Assembly (NCBI GenBank): GCA_001779955.1 | Contig: MFES01000001.1 | Span: 72,304 to 80,117 of the forward strand | Direction: 5' to 3' | From: Candidatus Doudnabacteria bacterium RIFCSPHIGHO2_02_FULL_46_11 | GTDB lineage: Bacteria; Patescibacteriota; Doudnabacteria; UBA920; 2-02-FULL-46-11 | DNA length: 7,814 bases | Part shown: in pieces, positions 5,201-7,814 of the stretch | Numbering within the stretch: the stretch's first letter is position 1 | Layout: each line of letters starts with the position of its first letter | Notes under the pieces: generated by a model | The model's database searches: none | Seen by the model: the letters and a program-made list of their open reading frames with translations, nothing else | What the model was told of the DNA's origin: nothing | Made by a program: the position numbers and the translations under genes

Positions 5201-6328
5201 TTATTTTTCAATGTTTGCGGCCTTGAAATTAGCATACCAGTTATCAACCAGACTTTTAATCCTCTGCCTAAAAATAAGCTTATCAAATTGCTTGGCATGA
5301 TTCCTAATTACCTCGACGTCAAACCGACGTACATCAAACACCTGCACGGCCTGCTTGATTGCCTCAACCGATTGCTCGTTGAAAAACAAGCCCGTTTTGC
5401 CGCCTACGACCGTTTCCAAGGCCCCGCCGGCCGCGTAAGCAATAACCGGCGTACCACAGCTCATTGCCTCAAGCGGCATAATACCGGCATCCTCTTCGGC
5501 TGGAAAAATAAAAGCCTGCGATTCCGAATATCGGCGCCTTAATTCTTCATCTGAAATGCGCCCTAAAAATTCAATGTTCGGTTTGGCAATTTTTCGGAGT
5601 CTGGCCGAATCAGTACCGGAACCGGCTATCTTTAGAGGCAGCTCTAAATCATTAAAGGCTCGTACAACCAACTCTATTTTTTTATAAGGCTCCAAACGCG
5701 AAGCCGCAAAAAAATAATTTTCCTTTCGGCCTTCGGGATGGAAAAATTCCGTATCCACCGGCGGATAAACCACGACACTTTCGCGGTTATAATATTTTTT
5801 TATTCGTTCTTGTACGGTTTTAGAATTGGCAATGTAGTAATTGGGCCTTTGCGCGGCTTTGTAGTCCCATTTTTTCACGACGGACAACACCGGAGGTATC
5901 AGCCATTTAATAAACGCGGGGTATTTGAGAGATTTCACGTAATCCTTGCCCGAAATCCACAAGTAGCGGGTGGGCGTATGGCAATAGCAAACCAGCAGGG
6001 TATTTTTCGGAACCCTCACGCCCTTGGCAAAAGCCGAAGCGTCAGCCAGGACAATGTCATAATCTTTAAAATTAAAACTCTCTATGGCCCAAGGCATCAA
6101 CGGCAAAAACCAGCGATGAAAATCGGTGGCAAAAGGAATGTATTGCAAAAAACTGACCTTCTTTTTGTAAAAAGAAAAAAGATTTTTTATTTTCGGTCCG
6201 TTATAGATGAGGGTATGAATAGGCGCGTCGGGATAAATATATAGCAGTTCCTGCAAAACGCGTTCCGCGCCGCCCAATTGCGTCAAAAATTCATGCACCA
6301 AGGCAACGCTCGGTTTTTCGTTATTCAT
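5201..6328 (-). CDS. WbaZ-like GT4 glycosyltransferase (probable mannosyltransferase family)
   Basis: A 375-residue GT4 enzyme of the WbaZ-like subgroup, whose named members transfer mannose during O-antigen repeat-unit assembly. Seen: ALVHEFLTQLGGAERVLQEL (9-28) with the GGAERV acceptor-side loop; CYCHTPTRYLW (114-124), characteristic of this subgroup; YIANSKTVQERI (165-176); donor-phosphate segment ASRLEPYKK (209-217); and EX7E in EEDAGIMPLEAMSCGTPV (278-295; E279 and E287). Length is normal. The ATG overlaps the stop of the upstream sugar transferase by 8 bases (ATGAATAA), which implies translational coupling; no Shine-Dalgarno is obvious. Direct coupling to the initiating transferase suggests it adds the second sugar. 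Mannose specificity is family inference, not visible in the sequence. Confidence 0.87.
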   Translation of the reverse strand: MNNEKPSVALVHEFLTQLGGAERVLQELLYIYPDAPIHTLIYNGPKIKNLFSFYKKKVSFLQYIPFATDFHRWFLPLMPWAIESFNFKDYDIVLADASAFAKGVRVPKNTLLVCYCHTPTRYLWISGKDYVKSLKYPAFIKWLIPPVLSVVKKWDYKAAQRPNYYIANSKTVQERIKKYYNRESVVVYPPVDTEFFHPEGRKENYFFAASRLEPYKKIELVVRAFNDLELPLKIAGSGTDSARLRKIAKPNIEFLGRISDEELRRRYSESQAFIFPAEEDAGIMPLEAMSCGTPVIAYAAGGALETVVGGKTGLFFNEQSVEAIKQAVQVFDVRRFDVEVIRNHAKQFDKLIFRQRIKSLVDNWYANFKAANIEK

Positions 6329-7751
6329 TTTGCGACGACAACCTGCCGGTTAAAAGCAGCCAGGCAGTTTTAAAAATAATTTTTATATCTCCCCATAACG
6401 ACCAGTTTTCAATATAATACAAATCAAGCCTAACCTCTTCCTCAAAGGATAAACTCGGGTTCTGCATCTGCGCGATTTGCGTAAGGCCGGTAAGGCCGGG
6501 TTTGATTGTAAAAAGCCTAAGATGCTTATCTTTGTAATTACTGACCTCATCAAGGATATGAGCTCTGGGGCCGACCAAACTCATATCGCCTTTTAAGACG
6601 TTCCAAAACTGCGGCAACTCGTCGAGCTTGGCTTTTCTAATAAAACGTCCCACCCGGGTAACCCTCGGGTCATTGGCAATTTTCGGTATAAAGCCGGGGC
6701 GAATACTCGACTCTTTAGTCAATTTTTCACGCAGAGCGTCAGCGACTTCGCCACCGTAACCCTGGCCGGTGGACAAATGCGTTTGCATACTCCGGAATTT
6801 ATAAAAGGTAAATTCCCGGCCATAGCCTGCCCTGGGCGCCACGTAAATCGCGCGACCCGGGCTATCTAAACGAACGGCTATATATACGGCTAAAAATATA
6901 GGCGACAAAAAAACTAAGGCCAAACCACTGGCCAAAAGGTCGGATGTACGTTTCACAACTCTGCCCCAACCGTCTAGCGGCGTGCCTTTTAATTTAATAA
7001 TCGGCGAATCGGAAATCATTTCCACTTCCATGCGCCGCGTGGAAACTTCAAAAATATTCGGCACAAAATTGAATTTTATTCCGCGGTCATGGCAAAAAAT
7101 AACCAACTCCGCGCTTTTCAAGGAAGTCATGTCAGGGTCTATTTGCAGAAACTCATCTACGCGGTTTTGCGAATGTAGCTCATCCAACTGCTTTAGCAAA
7201 TCAGGGCTGGTTGAATCCAAAACTCCGGCAACCTTGTAGCCAAGCGAAGGTATTTTTTTTATCGAATCCAAAATTCTGGCGTCGCTTTTCGGCCCTTGCG
7301 AGATGACAAGCCGGTGGGCACCGTGGCCTCTTTTCAATTGTCCGTCACGAATAAAACGTAAAATAATACGACCGGCCATAAGCATAACCAAAGTAATAGC
7401 GCCGCTTATCAGTACTATTAAACGCGAAGGAAATACGTTTCTGTCGAAAAAGAAAATAAGGATAACAACCATTAGGGCAGTGGCAACGGCTGCAAATATT
7501 TTTAAAAGTTCGGGACCCAGCCGGTCAGTGGAGCGAACACTGTAAAGTCCGTAAACAGCCAGTACCACTAAAAAGAAAGGGATAATCAAAATAATTGTCC
7601 TTATGTAATCGAAGGGATTGATTTCGAAAACTATCGGCCAAATGTAGGCAAACTTAATGCGCAGGAAATATGCAAAAACCGCCGAGGCAATTACCATGGC
7701 GGCATCGAGTGGTATGGCAAGAAGATTAAACAGTAGTTCGGCTCGCTTCAT
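6321..7751 (-). CDS. Polyprenyl-phosphate sugar-1-phosphate transferase (WbaP/WcaJ type)
   Basis: This family starts glycan assembly by moving a sugar-1-phosphate from a UDP-sugar to undecaprenyl phosphate. The 476 residues are laid out as expected: four hydrophobic segments (about 4-31, 48-72, 84-102, 108-134), a soluble CoA-binding-like domain (about 145-255), then the catalytic bacterial sugar transferase domain. The last begins with KRTSD (267-271) and a hydrophobic re-entrant helix (271-295). It contains FYKFRSM (316-322), LDELPQFWNVLKGDMSLVGP (376-395) with the Asp377-Glu378 pair that acts as catalytic dyad in characterised family members, and KPGLTGLTQI (417-426). MKRAELLFN is a normal start for the family, so the ATG touching the mobile element at the right edge is native. 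It is the first gene visible in the operon and would set the first sugar. Glucose, galactose or GlcNAc specificity cannot be decided. Confidence 0.92.
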   Translation of the reverse strand: MKRAELLFNLLAIPLDAAMVIASAVFAYFLRIKFAYIWPIVFEINPFDYIRTIILIIPFFLVVLAVYGLYSVRSTDRLGPELLKIFAAVATALMVVILIFFFDRNVFPSRLIVLISGAITLVMLMAGRIILRFIRDGQLKRGHGAHRLVISQGPKSDARILDSIKKIPSLGYKVAGVLDSTSPDLLKQLDELHSQNRVDEFLQIDPDMTSLKSAELVIFCHDRGIKFNFVPNIFEVSTRRMEVEMISDSPIIKLKGTPLDGWGRVVKRTSDLLASGLALVFLSPIFLAVYIAVRLDSPGRAIYVAPRAGYGREFTFYKFRSMQTHLSTGQGYGGEVADALREKLTKESSIRPGFIPKIANDPRVTRVGRFIRKAKLDELPQFWNVLKGDMSLVGPRAHILDEVSNYKDKHLRLFTIKPGLTGLTQIAQMQNPSLSFEEEVRLDLYYIENWSLWGDIKIIFKTAWLLLTGRLSSQNE

Positions 7752-7814
7752 CCTGTATAGTTACCTCGATAATCTTGGGTTTTGGTTCGACCCAAGGTCA
7801 ATAGGTTCAATAAT
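7751..7814. mobile_element. MITE-like inverted-repeat element, partial copy D at window edge
   Basis: The end sequence TCCTGTATAGTTACCTCGAT, continuing to AATCTTGG, matches the left end of copy C almost exactly and places it in the same subfamily. It follows TTCA (7747-7750) and, as in the other copies, its first base completes the start codon of the adjacent gene. The inner sequence then diverges from copy C and forms a hairpin, CTTGGGT (7774-7780) with ACCCAAG (7790-7796). The other end lies outside the window, so length and second flank are unknown. Any promoter for the glycan operon would be inside this element or beyond it; I see none in the visible 64 bases. Confidence 0.6.

Noticed and set aside
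5147..5542. 131-codon plus-strand frame antisense to the WbaZ-like gene
   Set aside because: It lies opposite a gene with complete GT4 motifs and its translation shows no domain. It is a shadow frame.
5738..6244. 168-codon plus-strand frame antisense to the WbaZ-like gene
   Set aside because: Long but entirely opposite a well-supported glycosyltransferase, with no recognisable motifs.

Overview
This window looks like a chromosomal segment from a candidate-phyla-radiation (Patescibacteria-like) bacterium. That is an inference from three things: a MurG-like protein with the GGGTGGPVTP glycine loop (Pro where classical MurG has His), a tiny Lys/Arg-rich histone-like peptide, and a compact one-strand cluster of short glycosyltransferases behind a polyprenyl-phosphate sugar-1-phosphate transferase. 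TGA is used as a stop at two genes, which argues against the lineages that read UGA as glycine.

All confident genes are on the minus strand, so transcription runs from right to left. In that order they are: a WbaP/WcaJ-type initiating transferase (7751-6321), a WbaZ-like GT4 glycosyltransferase (6328-5201, overlapping by 8 bp), a second GT4 (5153-4029), a Ham1/RdgB-type nucleotide pyrophosphatase (4004-3465), a third GT4 (3195-2068), and a MurG-like transferase with an unusual N-terminal extension (1724-474). Together they look like an operon that starts a lipid-linked glycan on undecaprenyl phosphate and extends it at the inner face of the membrane, with one nucleotide house-cleaning enzyme embedded. 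To the left, a promoter with a consensus -35 box drives a short region holding a possible 34-aa ORF and a 23-aa Lys/Arg-rich peptide. No gene could be assigned in the last 163 bases.

The most interesting content is between the genes. Three complete copies and one window-edge copy of small non-autonomous inverted-repeat elements (MITE-like, about 139 to 269 bp, no transposase) sit at gene junctions. Their terminal repeats share the outer sequence TCCTGTATA followed by TTACC(C/T)C(A/G)AT. Complete copies are flanked by TTCA on the plus strand (TGAA in gene sense). At every downstream edge the last base of the element plus the TGAA flank forms ATGAA, which is the native start codon of the next gene. 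At the pyrophosphatase/GT junction the upstream duplicate also contains that gene's TGA stop. Removing the element restores a classic ATGA stop-start overlap. The family therefore seems to insert into start or stop-start sites of tightly packed operons and to regenerate both codons. One copy has itself received a 60-bp GC-rich insert in the middle of a perfect palindrome, with a CGTAA duplication.
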